From the NCBI GenBank assembly GCA_004000035.1, contig RJAE01000003.1, positions 248,001 to 312,000 of the forward strand: a stretch of DNA of 64,000 nucleotides, given 5' to 3'. Position 1 is the first letter of the stretch, and every line of letters starts with the position of its first letter. This DNA comes from Arthrobacter sulfonylureivorans (GTDB lineage Bacteria; Actinomycetota; Actinomycetes; Actinomycetales; Micrococcaceae). Shown here piece by piece: positions 1 through 8,718 of this stretch. The notes beneath the pieces were generated by a model. The model was not told the DNA's origin. It did not search any database and was given only the letters and a program-made list of their open reading frames with translations. The translations under genes and the position numbers were made by a program.

Positions 1-173
1 CCGGCGGTGGGCAGGTGCGAGCCGGCGATGGCCCGCATCAGGGTGGATTTGCCGGCGCCGTTGGCGCCGATCACGGCCACGGTGGCGCCGGGGTCCACGG
101 CCAGGCTGAAGCCGCGGACGGCATGCAGCTGGCCGTGGTGGACGTCCAGATTCTCAACTTCCAGCAGCGTCAT
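1..173 (-). CDS. livF: Branched-chain-type ABC transporter ATPase, LivF-like (partial)
   Basis: Only the N-terminal 57 or so residues are in the window; the rest lies beyond the left edge. The protein opens MTLLEVENLDV and reaches a clear Walker A (GANGAGKST) near residue 37. Its ATG overlaps the TGA of the upstream ATPase gene as ATGA, so the two are translationally coupled. Together with the preceding ATPase it should power uptake of an amino-acid or amide-like solute. The permease subunits are not in the window and may lie further downstream. Confidence 0.85.
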   Translation of the reverse strand, partial: MTLLEVENLDVHHGQLHAVRGFSLAVDPGATVAVIGANGAGKSTLMRAIAGSHLPTA

Positions 174-997
174 CGCGCCGCCTCCTCTCCGGGTGCGGCT
201 GGCAGGGATTGCGACGCCGGTGCCCCGCCTTCCGCTGGACCGCCGGCCGGCTCCTCGTCCGGGATGGTGACGGCCTCGGGGCCGGAACCGAAGTACAGTT
301 CCAGCACCTGCGGATCGGCCAGTACGGTGGCGGGGTCGCCGTCGGCAATGAAGCGGCCGCCGGCCAGGCAGAGCAGCCGGTCCACGGACTTCACCAGGGC
401 GTGGACCACGTGTTCGATCCAGACCACTGCCACGCCGCGGGCCTTGACCCGGCCGATCAGTTCGACCAGTTCGAGCACTTCGGGCTCGGTCAGCCCGCCG
501 GCTACCTCGTCCAGCAGCAGCAGCTTGGGGCCGGTGGCCAGGCCGCGGGCTACCTCCAGCCGCTTGCGCTGCAGCAGCGACAACGAGCCGGCGCGCTGGT
601 TCGCCGCGCCGGCCAGCCCGCATTCGGCCAGCACCTCGGCAGCCTGCTGCTGCGCAGAGCGGCCGTGCAGGGCGCCGCCCTGCGAAGCAGAGACCAGGAC
701 GTTCTCGAAAACGGTCATGCCCTCGAAGGGGCGCGGCACCTGGTAGGTGCGCCCGATCCCGGCCCGGCAGCGTTGGTGCGCCGGGCGGGAGGTGACATCC
801 TCGCCGTCGAAGGCGACCCGGCCGGCGTCGGGCTTCAGGTCCCCGGAAACCATCGCGAACAGCGATGACTTGCCGGCGCCGTTGGGGCCGACGATGCCCA
901 CGGCCTCGCCTTCGGCTACGGCCAGGTCAAGCGCTTCGGCCACCACTACCTGGCCGAAGCGCTTGTCCAGTCCGGACAGTTGGAGCAAAGGGGTCAC
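170..997 (-). CDS. livG: Branched-chain-type ABC transporter ATPase, LivG-like
   Basis: A 275-residue cytoplasmic ATPase of the LivG family. Walker A (GPNGAGKSS) is at residues 37-45, and a Q-loop region with GIGRTYQVPRPF is typical of LivG. The signature is an unusual LSLLQ instead of LSGGQ or LSYGQ, and Walker B is LLLLDEVAGGL, where most homologues have DEP. I chose GTG at 995-997 because it overlaps the stop of the binding-protein gene as GTGA; the open frame runs further upstream only as a shadow of that gene. The tail of about 30 residues after the core is Ala/Pro/Glu-rich. The family assignment is firm and the substrate unknown. Confidence 0.88.
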   Translation of the reverse strand: MTPLLQLSGLDKRFGQVVVAEALDLAVAEGEAVGIVGPNGAGKSSLFAMVSGDLKPDAGRVAFDGEDVTSRPAHQRCRAGIGRTYQVPRPFEGMTVFENVLVSASQGGALHGRSAQQQAAEVLAECGLAGAANQRAGSLSLLQRKRLEVARGLATGPKLLLLDEVAGGLTEPEVLELVELIGRVKARGVAVVWIEHVVHALVKSVDRLLCLAGGRFIADGDPATVLADPQVLELYFGSGPEAVTIPDEEPAGGPAEGGAPASQSLPAAPGEEAAR

Positions 998-2301
998 GCG
1001 TTGGTCGCTTCCAGATCGCCGCCGACGGGGACGTCGGGGTTGGGCGTGTTGTCCACAATGGTGATGTCCCAGTCGAACTTGGTGCCCTTGCGCCACTGGC
1101 CGCCCACCGGATGCTGGACGGCGATACCGGGCTCCGGTCCCTTGGTGAAGTCCAGCGGGCCGGACATGCCCACGGTGTTCATGTTCCGAAGCTTGTCCGC
1201 CACGTCGTCGCGGTCCTTCGGATCGCTGGCCTGCTTGAAGCCTTCCACTGCCAGTTCGAACAGCGAATAGACCGAACCCAGGGCCTGGGTCCACTGGTTG
1301 CCGGTCTCTTCGGCGAAGCCGTCGGCCAACTGCTGTGCGGTGGTGCCGTCCAGCGAGGACTGGTACGGGTGGAACGGGCTCCACCAGATGTCCGTGGCGA
1401 TGTTGTTGGAGAGCTTGCCCAGCGCCTCGGCCTCGGACGGGAACAGCATCACCTTGGCCACGGTGGCCAGCTTCGGCCGGTAGTCCTGCTGCGCGGCCTG
1501 CTTCCAGAAGGTCTGGAAATCCGGCGGAATCGGGGTGCAGGTGAACAGCTCGGCGTTTTCACCCTTGAACTTGGCAATCTGCGAGCTGTAGTCGCTGGCG
1601 CCGTTCTGGAAGGCACCGCCGTCGATCATCTTGAAGCCCTGGGCCTCGGCCAGCGGGGTCAGGCCCTTGCGGAAGGCATTGGCGTCCGTGTCGTCCGGCC
1701 ACAGGGCCGCAACGTTCTGGTTCGCCACGTCCATGCGCTTCCACATCGGGGTGAAGCAGTCGGCGAATTCCTGCATGCCGAAGAAGAACAGGGTGGTGTA
1801 CTTGAAGCCCTCGCCCGAGACGCCGCTGCGGCCGTGGAACCAGGCCTCCCACGGTGCGATCGTGGTGATGTTCGGGACGCCGGACGCTTCACACTGGTCG
1901 GCGACCGGGTTGGTGGTGTCCGGCGTGCCGGAGCCCACCACAATGTCCACCTGGTCCTGGGTGATCAGTTCCTTGGTCACCGCGGTGGCACGGGTGGAGT
2001 TGGACTGGGTGTCCTTGACAATGATTTCGATCTGCCGGGTGGAGCCGCCGGCAGTGAACCCCTTGGCCAGCGCCTGCTGGACCTGCTTGACCACGTAGTT
2101 GTCCGCGCTGGCGAAACTGGCCAGCGGGCCGGTCTGCGGGCTGACGAAGCCGATCTTGAGCACGTCGCTGGTGCTGCCCGCCGAACCTTTGAGGCCGCCG
2201 CAGGCCGTGAGCGTGGAGGCGCCGCCGATCGCGGCGGCGCTCAGGCCCAGGACCTTGAGCAGCTGGCGGCGGTCCATGCCGCCGACGATCGTTTTGGACA
2301 T
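994..2301 (-). CDS. ABC transporter substrate-binding lipoprotein, Peripla_BP_6 type
   Basis: A 435-residue solute-binding protein. The N-terminus carries a twin arginine (MDRRQLLK), a hydrophobic stretch and a lipobox-like LTAC, so it is probably a Tat-exported lipoprotein. The mature part has the LivJ/AmiC-type fold signatures (KIGFVSPQTGPLASF, then VDIVVGSGTPDTTNPVADQ). I chose ATG at 2299-2301, which is preceded by AAAGGAGACACGT; the frame is open further upstream but has no better start. It is the first gene of the uptake operon, followed directly by the two ATPases with no permease genes between them, unlike the usual J-H-M-G-F order. The substrate cannot be assigned. Confidence 0.85.
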   Translation of the reverse strand: MSKTIVGGMDRRQLLKVLGLSAAAIGGASTLTACGGLKGSAGSTSDVLKIGFVSPQTGPLASFASADNYVVKQVQQALAKGFTAGGSTRQIEIIVKDTQSNSTRATAVTKELITQDQVDIVVGSGTPDTTNPVADQCEASGVPNITTIAPWEAWFHGRSGVSGEGFKYTTLFFFGMQEFADCFTPMWKRMDVANQNVAALWPDDTDANAFRKGLTPLAEAQGFKMIDGGAFQNGASDYSSQIAKFKGENAELFTCTPIPPDFQTFWKQAAQQDYRPKLATVAKVMLFPSEAEALGKLSNNIATDIWWSPFHPYQSSLDGTTAQQLADGFAEETGNQWTQALGSVYSLFELAVEGFKQASDPKDRDDVADKLRNMNTVGMSGPLDFTKGPEPGIAVQHPVGGQWRKGTKFDWDITIVDNTPNPDVPVGGDLEATNA

Positions 2302-2509
2302 ACGTGTCTCCTTTGACGCACAAAAAAGTGAACGGGGGTGAGCGCCGGACACGAACCCGGCGTAACCGTCAAATGAACACCAACTACTGTTGAATGAACA
2401 CCGACCACACCAAGATATGGTGCGCATCACCGTAGGTCAAATGGTCTGCATCACATTCGTGTCACGATGCGGCGGGGCCATTCAGGGGCAGGCCGGGAGG
2501 GCAGAGGGC
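2302..2509 (-). promoter_or_regulatory. Upstream region of the ABC uptake operon, with two sets of direct repeats
   Basis: This 208-base gap holds no gene. Two copies of AATGAACACC (2372-2381 and 2393-2402) are 21 bases apart, which is two helical turns. Further upstream two copies of ATGGTNNGCATCAC (2417-2430 and 2441-2454) are 24 bases apart. Direct repeats in helical phase suggest operator sites, plausibly for the XRE-cupin regulator encoded immediately upstream. The function is inferred. Confidence 0.45.
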
Positions 2510-3100
2510 TCAGCCGTTTTCGGGTGCAGGAACTTCTTTCAGCGCCGTCGTTCGCGGGAAGGTGTGCACGATCCACAGGGTGCAGTCGCCGCCCTCGGCC
2601 TGCCAGCGGTGCGACTGGTCGGCAAGGTAGGTGACGTAGGTGCCGGCGTGGACCAGTACTTCCTGTCCGATGGGTCCCAGGCGGATGGAGCCGGTCCGAA
2701 TGAACACGTGCTCGCGCGTGCCCGGACCGTGGGAGACGGAGAGCTGTACTTTCCCGTGGTGGAAGGTCTTGGCGTGGATTTCCACCGTTCCGGCGCCGAC
2801 CAGTTGGCGGCGCAGCACATGGCCGACGGCGGCTTCATCGGTGATTTCCTCGCCTTCGCCGTCCAACATGATTTCGACGGCGGGGGCCTGCGGCGGTGAC
2901 AGCAGTTCGGTGACGTGGATGTCGAAGGTCTGCGCGATCGCCTGCAGCGTCTCGATGTTCGCGTTCGTTTGGGCCCGCTCCACCTTGAACAGGGTCCCCT
3001 TGGCCACGCCTGACTTTTCGCCCAGCTGGGACAGCGACATCCCATGGATATCGCGCAACCGGCGGACGTTGGCAGCCAGGTGCTCCAGAAGCTCACTCAT
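2510..3100 (-). CDS. XRE-family transcriptional regulator with C-terminal cupin domain
   Basis: A 196-residue regulator. Residues about 8-62 form an HTH_3 domain (LRDIHGMSLSQLGEKSGVAK, then TLFKVERAQTNANIETLQAIA). The C-terminal part (about 110-180) is a small beta-rich cupin domain, which in this family senses a small ligand. I chose ATG at 3098-3100; an alternative in-frame ATG lies at 3139 and would add 13 residues with no ribosome-binding site. It lies directly upstream of, and on the same strand as, the ABC uptake operon and probably controls it. A 42-base divergent gap separates it from the next gene. Confidence 0.85.
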   Translation of the reverse strand: MSELLEHLAANVRRLRDIHGMSLSQLGEKSGVAKGTLFKVERAQTNANIETLQAIAQTFDIHVTELLSPPQAPAVEIMLDGEGEEITDEAAVGHVLRRQLVGAGTVEIHAKTFHHGKVQLSVSHGPGTREHVFIRTGSIRLGPIGQEVLVHAGTYVTYLADQSHRWQAEGGDCTLWIVHTFPRTTALKEVPAPENG

Positions 3101-3142
3101 GGAAACATTCTGCACTACGCATGAAAGCTGTACATTCACACT

Positions 3143-3634
3143 GTGAGCCTGTTGAGGGGTGAGGGCAAGGACTGGTGGGACTGGCTATTCATCGCCGGGG
3201 TGGTCCTCAAGGGACTGGACGGTGCGGCCGAAATTATCGGCGGCTTGCTGCTGCTGGTAGCTGATCCGGCGCAGATCCACGGCCTTGTCCTGCGGCTGAC
3301 CCAGCCCGAACTCGCTGAAGACCCGAAGGACTTCATCGCCACGCATTTGCTGCATGCGTCGGGCAGCTTGACCGGCAGCGCGGTAGCCTACGCGGCCGCC
3401 TACCTGTTGGTGCACGGTGCAGTGAAGGTCGTGCTGGTGACGGCCGTGCTGCTGAACAAGCTCTGGGCCTATCCATGGATGATCGCGGTCCTGCTGGCGT
3501 TTATCGCCTACCAGATCTACCAGCTCGCGGTCTCGCCCACGCCGGGTTTGGTTGCCCTGACCGTCTTCGACGCACTGGTTGTGGTGCTGACCTGGCACGA
3601 ATACCGCCGGCAGCGGGAACGCCGCTTCGCCTGA
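3143..3634 (+). CDS. DUF2127-like small integral membrane protein
   Basis: A 163-residue protein with about four membrane helices (around residues 15-38, 70-95, 100-120 and 128-150) and a basic C-terminal tail (HEYRRQRERRFA). The size and the opening WLFIAGVVLKGLDGAAEIIGG fit the DUF2127 family, whose function is unknown. The GTG start has no ribosome-binding site; a TACATT -10-like hexamer ends seven bases before it, so the message may be leaderless. It is divergent from the XRE-cupin gene. Confidence 0.75.
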   Translation: MSLLRGEGKDWWDWLFIAGVVLKGLDGAAEIIGGLLLLVADPAQIHGLVLRLTQPELAEDPKDFIATHLLHASGSLTGSAVAYAAAYLLVHGAVKVVLVTAVLLNKLWAYPWMIAVLLAFIAYQIYQLAVSPTPGLVALTVFDALVVVLTWHEYRRQRERRFA

Positions 3635-3650
3635 CCGGCAGCAGCGCGCC

Positions 3651-4256
3651 CTACGCGGTGGTGCCGATTTCCCGTTCCATGTCAGCGGTGCTCAGCACCC
3701 GGCCGAAAAACGTTCCGACGGCGTCCAGCGTGGCGGCTTGGGCTGCCTCGGACCGGCCCCCGGTAGCGTCCGAAAGGAACGCCACCTTGTAGTCGTTCAT
3801 GTAGGCGCTTCGGGCAGTGGATTCGCAGCACACTTCGGTCAGCGTGCCGGCGATGATCACCGTGTCCACGGTATTTAGCCCGCGAATGGTGGCCAGCACA
3901 CTCTTGAGCTGGGTGTTGTGGAAAGCGTCGTAACGGTGCTTGTCCAGCACATAGTCGTCGGCTTCGGGCTTCAGCTCCTCGACAACTTCCACGCCGTCGG
4001 TTCCACGGCGCATGCCCACCGTCTGCAGCCGCTGGTTGTAGGTGGTCTCCAGCGGCGACACATCGAACGAGTCAAGCAGCACGTGCCGGCTGTAGATCAC
4101 CGGGATGCCGGCCTGCCGGCAAGCGGCGACGGCGGTCACCATCTCGGGCAACCGCTTGCGTGCCATCGGCACCTCCATCGGCGCGCCTTCCAGCACAAAG
4201 TCGTTCTGCATATCGATCATCAACAGTGCGGACCTCGCCGCATCGATGCTCCACAT
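3651..4256 (-). CDS. Isochorismatase-family cysteine hydrolase
   Basis: A 201-residue cytoplasmic hydrolase. The catalytic triad of the family is visible: Asp15 in IDMQNDF, a Lys in LDKHRYDAF (about residue 105) and the nucleophile Cys in TEVCCEST (about 141). The family includes nicotinamidase, isochorismatase, biuret hydrolase and carbamoylase enzymes that cleave C-N or vinyl-ether bonds; the sequence does not single out one substrate. It ends 17 bases from the stop of the convergent DUF2127 gene and appears monocistronic. Confidence 0.85.
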   Translation of the reverse strand: MWSIDAARSALLMIDMQNDFVLEGAPMEVPMARKRLPEMVTAVAACRQAGIPVIYSRHVLLDSFDVSPLETTYNQRLQTVGMRRGTDGVEVVEELKPEADDYVLDKHRYDAFHNTQLKSVLATIRGLNTVDTVIIAGTLTEVCCESTARSAYMNDYKVAFLSDATGGRSEAAQAATLDAVGTFFGRVLSTADMEREIGTTA

Positions 4257-4372
4257 GGTGCCCCCTGAGATTCTGGCCGGCGCGCGGCAGCTGACTGGAC
4301 TTGAGACCTAGGTTACATGGCCCGCACGGTGCAGCCGGCAGCGGACGAGGGTCCGGCAGTGACGGGTAGGGG

Positions 4373-5302
4373 CTAAGCCTGCTGGTCCAACTCCCGCTGT
4401 GCGGCGGCGGCAGCTTTCCGTGTCCGGTCGGCGGTCTTGGCCGCAGACACCAGATCCTCTTCGGCCGCTTCGATCTTGCGGTCGGTGGAGGCCACCTCAC
4501 GCTTCAGGTCCTCGATGCGCTGTTTCAGCTCGGTCACTTCGCCGGCGAGTGCATCGCGGCGGTTCTGCAGCTGGTCCAACTTGTCCAGGACCTTCTGTTC
4601 TTTGGCCTCGGCATCAACTTTGCGCTGCTCGGCTTTGTCCACCTCGGCCCGGGCCAGCCGGCGCCGCCGCTCCGCCTCCTCCGCTTCCTGCTTGGCGGCC
4701 CGCTCGGCCCTGGCCGTCCGGCGTTCGGCGAGTTCGTCCCGCGCCGGAGTCTTTGCACTGCGGCGGGGCGGGGGAGCGGGCGCGGGCGATCCGACGGCTT
4801 CCGGCACGGCGACGATCTCGTTCAAGTCCACCGGGTCCAATCCGGTCGAGGAGAACGACTCGGTGAGTAGGCCACTGGCCAGCGCAGCCCCGGCGGCAGG
4901 GTCGGACATCGCGGCCCGCAGCGTCTGCTCCACTTCGGTGGCCACGGCCGGGCTGACCGGATGACCCAGTTCGTCGGCCAACTGCCGGCCACTCGAGGCC
5001 ATGGCTGACAGAAGTCCGCGTCGTTGATCGCCCAGCGCACGCATCTGACCGGGGTCCAGCTCCTGCTGCGCCTGGCTCATCGCCGCCCCCAGTTCGATGA
5101 CCCCGTCGATCTCGTCGCGGCGGTGGCGCGCCATCATGTTGAGCAGCCACGCCGCCGCCGTCGGTTTCGGCAGGCTACGCAACCGGGCGGCCAAAGCCTT
5201 GTCTCCGTCCTGCGTGGCTTCCTTGGCCTTCGCGTTGCGGGCAGCGGTGAACTCACCGGGCAACAGCGCATACAGCTCCCGCGCCGCGCTCTCCAGATCC
5301 AT
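4373..5302 (-). CDS. Hypothetical protein with long C-terminal coiled coil
   Basis: A 309-residue soluble protein of unknown function. Residues 1-130 are predicted mostly helical (LPGEFTAARNAKAKEA, then LRSLPKPTAAAWLLNMM). A Pro/Ala-rich linker follows at about 175-190. The rest is a highly charged coiled coil rich in Arg, Glu, Lys and Ala (about 190-305). The start is ATG at 5300-5302; the open frame upstream is only a shadow of the neighbouring gene. No catalytic motif is seen. The type occurs in actinobacteria, by impression only. Confidence 0.72.
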   Translation of the reverse strand: MDLESAARELYALLPGEFTAARNAKAKEATQDGDKALAARLRSLPKPTAAAWLLNMMARHRRDEIDGVIELGAAMSQAQQELDPGQMRALGDQRRGLLSAMASSGRQLADELGHPVSPAVATEVEQTLRAAMSDPAAGAALASGLLTESFSSTGLDPVDLNEIVAVPEAVGSPAPAPPPRRSAKTPARDELAERRTARAERAAKQEAEEAERRRRLARAEVDKAEQRKVDAEAKEQKVLDKLDQLQNRRDALAGEVTELKQRIEDLKREVASTDRKIEAAEEDLVSAAKTADRTRKAAAAAQRELDQQA

Positions 5303-5357
5303 GCGGCCTAGCCTAATCGGACCTGTCCCCGGCGCCTCGCAGGCACGGCGCCGCTGA

Positions 5358-5774
5358 CTACCGGGACTTCCGAGTCGCCCGGTCGTTGGCCTTGCGCAGC
5401 GCTTCGACCAGCTCGGACTTGTCCATCTTCGACCGGCCGGGGACGTCAAGCTTCTTCGCCAGATCGTAGAGATGCTCCTTGGAGGCGTTCGCATCCACAC
5501 CGCCCTGGGTCTCCCGCGAGGTGTCCTTGCCGCCCTTGGCCTGCTTGTCCGAGGGGCCGTACTTATCCTTCGGCTCCCAATGGTCGCCCACTTTTTCATG
5601 CGTGTGCTTGAGCGCGCTATAGGCCACACGGTGTGCGCGTTCCTCGTCGCCGTACGTATCGGCGGCCGAGTCATGGGCCTCGGCGAACGTCTCCTGCGCC
5701 TTCTTGCCTGAACGCTGCAGCGTACTCGGCAGCTCGCTCTGCTTCGGCTTGCCGCTCTTGCTCGTCTTAGGCAT
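5358..5774 (-). CDS. ChaB-like protein with C-terminal Rho_N/SAP-like module
   Basis: A 138-residue hydrophilic protein. Residues about 10-75 look like ChaB (STLQRSGKKAQETFAEAHDSA, then ERAHRVAYSALKHTHEKVGDHW). After a Lys/Gly-rich linker the C-terminus (about 102-135) has a Rho_N-like helix pair (KEHLYDLAKKLDVPGRSKMDKSELVEAL). ATG at 5772-5774 is preceded by AAGGGACG. ChaB-like proteins are small and possibly nucleic-acid associated or stress-related; the function is not established. Confidence 0.8.
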   Translation of the reverse strand: MPKTSKSGKPKQSELPSTLQRSGKKAQETFAEAHDSAADTYGDEERAHRVAYSALKHTHEKVGDHWEPKDKYGPSDKQAKGGKDTSRETQGGVDANASKEHLYDLAKKLDVPGRSKMDKSELVEALRKANDRATRKSR

Positions 5775-5918
5775 CGGACCACGTCCCTTCACCAAGGATT
5801 GTTTCCGTTTCCACTTTCAACGTGGCACAGTTCCGCGGCCCTGCCAAGGGACAAACCGCGCCTGTGGAGGGAAGAGCGACGGCGGGGCCACCGCATCCGC
5901 CCACGGCACAATGGAAGG

Positions 5919-8690
5919 GTGACCCAGCCAGCCTCCCGCACCACCCAACCTCCCCGCAGCCAGTACCGGCCGTTCGATCTGGAGGCCATCGGCGCGGGAT
6001 TGATCTTCGCCCGGTCCCTGGACGATTTGGCCGCGGCGCTGACGGTGGGTTCTGACGAGTCCCGCCCCGGCACTTCCGCAGCGGAGCCCAGCGCAGGCGG
6101 CACCGCCGTCGTGCAAGCCCCGCCGGGCACGGGCAAGACCACGCTGGTGCCGCCGCTCGTGGCGAACCTGGCCGCCGGGACCGCGGCCAACCGCCAGCCG
6201 CGCATCGTGGTCACCCAGCCGCGCCGGGTCGCGGCGCGTTCGGCGGCGCGGCGGCTGGCCTTCCTCGACGGCAGCAACCTGGGCGGTCGGGTCGGCTACA
6301 CGGTCCGCGGCGAGCGCCAAGCCGGCGCGCAGACCCTGGTCGAGTTCGTCACGCCGGGGATCCTGCTCCGCCGGCTGCTCGCCGACCCCGGGCTGGAAGG
6401 CACGGACGCGGTGATCCTGGACGAGGTGCACGAGCGCGGGCTGGAAACCGACCTGTTGCTGGGCATGCTCGGCGAGGTGCGCCAACTGCGCGCGGACCTC
6501 ACGCTGGTGGCGATGTCCGCCACCCTGGATGCGCCGCGTTTCGCCTCCCTGATCGGCGCGGACGACGGCGCTGGGCCGGCTCCGGTGGTCGACTGCCCTT
6601 CCGCCCTGCACCCCTTGGAGGTACGGTGGGCGCCCGCGGCCGGACCGCGGCTCGATGAGCGGGGCGTGGCGCGTGGTTTCCTGGACCACATTGCCTCCAC
6701 CGCGGTTGCAGCCCATGCCGAAGCGCTCGCCGGCGATCCCGCCGTGGATGCCCTGGTCTTCGTCCCGGGCGCGTGGGAGGTCCAGCAGGTGGCAGCGCTG
6801 ATCCGGGACAAGGTTCGAAGCGCCGGCCGGAGCATGATCGCCAGCGCCGGCGGGCGCACCGGCGGCGGCACCGACACGGAGGAGGCCGGAACCCGGAACA
6901 CCGAGGTGCTAGAACTGCATGGCCAGGCCGATGCCAGCACGCAGGACCGCGCCGTTTCCGGCCGGGAACCCGGCGGGGCGCCGCGCGTCATCGTTTCCAC
7001 CTCCTTGGCCGAGTCCTCGCTTACCGTGCCCGGTGTGCGGCTGGTCATCGACTCCGGTTTATCACGCGAGCCGCGGCGGGATGCCGCCCGCGGGATGTCA
7101 GGTTTGGTCACGGTCTCCGCCTCGAGGGCCTCCGCCGACCAGCGCGCCGGCCGGGCCGCCCGCCAGGGGCCGGGCACCGTGCTGCGCTGCTACGACCAGA
7201 AGACTTTCGGCGCCGCGCCGGCGCACCCCACGCCGGAGATTGCCGTCGCCGACCTCACCGCCGCCGCCCTGGTGCTGGCCTGCTGGGGCGCCCCCGGCGG
7301 CGAGGGGCTGCAGCTTCCGGACACGCCGCCGGCCGCGGCCATGGACGAGGCCCTGCGCACTCTGCATGATCTGGGCGCCATCGACGACAACGGCCGTGCC
7401 ACCGAGCTGGGGCAGATCCTGTCCCGGGTGCCGGCCGACCCACGGCTGGGCCGGGCGCTGTTGGACGGCGCGGCGGTTGCCGGACCGCAGGGCGCCGCCG
7501 ACGTTGTTGCGCTGGTGGCCGGGGACCAACGCGCACCCGGTGCCGACCTGGCCAAACTGCTGGCGTCCCTCCGCGCGGCCGGCCGGGGCGACCCAGCGGC
7601 CCGGCGCTGGCGCGAGGAGGCGCGGCGGCTGGCGGAGATCGCGCGGCAGGAGGGCACCGCCGTCGTGCCTTTCCGCAGCGGGGCACCGCTAGGCAACGCG
7701 GAAACGGCGGGACATATTGTCGCGCTGGCCTTCCCCGAACGGGTAGCCCGCCGCGTCAACGGAGCTTCGGGCCAGACCTACCTGCTGGCGTCCGGGACCC
7801 GGGCCGGCTTGCCGGCGGGCAGTCCGCTGGCCGGACACGAGTGGCTGGCCGTGGCCGAGGTGTCCCGGGCGCAGGGCCGCGATGCCGCCGGGACCGGGGC
7901 GGTAATCCGTGCCGCGGCCCCGCTGGAGGCGGACACCGCGGAAGCCGCCGCCGGAACACTGCTGACCGACCGGGTGGAAGCGCGATTCGAAGCCGGCAGG
8001 GTTGCGGCCCGCCGCGAGCGTCGGCTGGGGGCGATTGTGCTGTCCTCGACGCCGGTGAAACCCTCGGCCGCCGAAGGCCGGGAAGCAGTGGCGCGCGCCC
8101 TGGCGTCCGGCGGGCTGGGCATCATCGGCTGGTCGGAACCCGCCGAGGCACTGCGCCGCCGGCTGGCCATGCTGCACCGCGAACTGGGGGAGCCCTGGCC
8201 CGATGTCGCCGAACCGGCGCTGCTGGCCCGGCTCGCCGACTGGCTGTCGCCGGAACTGGAGGCGCTGGCCGGCGGCAAGCCGGCCGGGTCGGTCAACCTG
8301 ACCGAGCCGCTGCGCCGCCTGCTGCCCTGGCCCGAAGCTGCCCGCTTCGATGAGTTGGTGCCCGAGCGTCTCCAGGTGCCCAGCGGTTCGCGGGTGCGGA
8401 TCGACTACCCGGCGCCGGAGGACACCGGCCGCCCGGTGGTGGCGGTGAAACTGCAGGAATGCTTCGGCTGGGCGGAAACGCCGCGGCTGGTGGACGGGCG
8501 GGTCCCGGTGCTGTTCCACCTGCTCTCGCCCGCCGGCCGGCCGCTGGCCGTGACCGACGACCTGGCGTCTTTCTGGTCCGGTCCGTATGCGCAGGTACGC
8601 GCGGAAATGCGCGGCCGGTACCCGAAGCATCCGTGGCCGGAGGACCCGTGGACGGCGCCGGCCACCGCCCGGACCAAGAACCGGATGTAG
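5919..8690 (+). CDS. hrpB: ATP-dependent helicase HrpB
   Basis: A 923-residue DEAH/DExH-box helicase. Walker A (PPGTGKTT) is near residue 67, the DEVH box (DEVHERGLETD) near 167, motif III (MSATLD) near 198 and motif VI (QRAGRAARQGPG) near 407. The C-terminal part has the HrpB-specific region ending in FWSGPYAQVRAEMRGRYPKHPWPEDPW. The family is RNA-helicase-like but its cellular role is poorly defined. I chose GTG at 5919; the frame upstream is open but divergent from the family. An Ala/Gly-rich insertion at about 305-335 is the only unusual segment. Confidence 0.93.
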   Translation: MTQPASRTTQPPRSQYRPFDLEAIGAGLIFARSLDDLAAALTVGSDESRPGTSAAEPSAGGTAVVQAPPGTGKTTLVPPLVANLAAGTAANRQPRIVVTQPRRVAARSAARRLAFLDGSNLGGRVGYTVRGERQAGAQTLVEFVTPGILLRRLLADPGLEGTDAVILDEVHERGLETDLLLGMLGEVRQLRADLTLVAMSATLDAPRFASLIGADDGAGPAPVVDCPSALHPLEVRWAPAAGPRLDERGVARGFLDHIASTAVAAHAEALAGDPAVDALVFVPGAWEVQQVAALIRDKVRSAGRSMIASAGGRTGGGTDTEEAGTRNTEVLELHGQADASTQDRAVSGREPGGAPRVIVSTSLAESSLTVPGVRLVIDSGLSREPRRDAARGMSGLVTVSASRASADQRAGRAARQGPGTVLRCYDQKTFGAAPAHPTPEIAVADLTAAALVLACWGAPGGEGLQLPDTPPAAAMDEALRTLHDLGAIDDNGRATELGQILSRVPADPRLGRALLDGAAVAGPQGAADVVALVAGDQRAPGADLAKLLASLRAAGRGDPAARRWREEARRLAEIARQEGTAVVPFRSGAPLGNAETAGHIVALAFPERVARRVNGASGQTYLLASGTRAGLPAGSPLAGHEWLAVAEVSRAQGRDAAGTGAVIRAAAPLEADTAEAAAGTLLTDRVEARFEAGRVAARRERRLGAIVLSSTPVKPSAAEGREAVARALASGGLGIIGWSEPAEALRRRLAMLHRELGEPWPDVAEPALLARLADWLSPELEALAGGKPAGSVNLTEPLRRLLPWPEAARFDELVPERLQVPSGSRVRIDYPAPEDTGRPVVAVKLQECFGWAETPRLVDGRVPVLFHLLSPAGRPLAVTDDLASFWSGPYAQVRAEMRGRYPKHPWPEDPWTAPATARTKNRM

Positions 8691-8718
8691 CCCGGCACAG
8701 GGGAGGAGGGCCGCGGCG

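Noticed and set aside
865-2316. A 483-codon plus-strand frame
   Set aside because: It is antisense to the ABC binding protein and LivG genes, whose family motifs are unambiguous.
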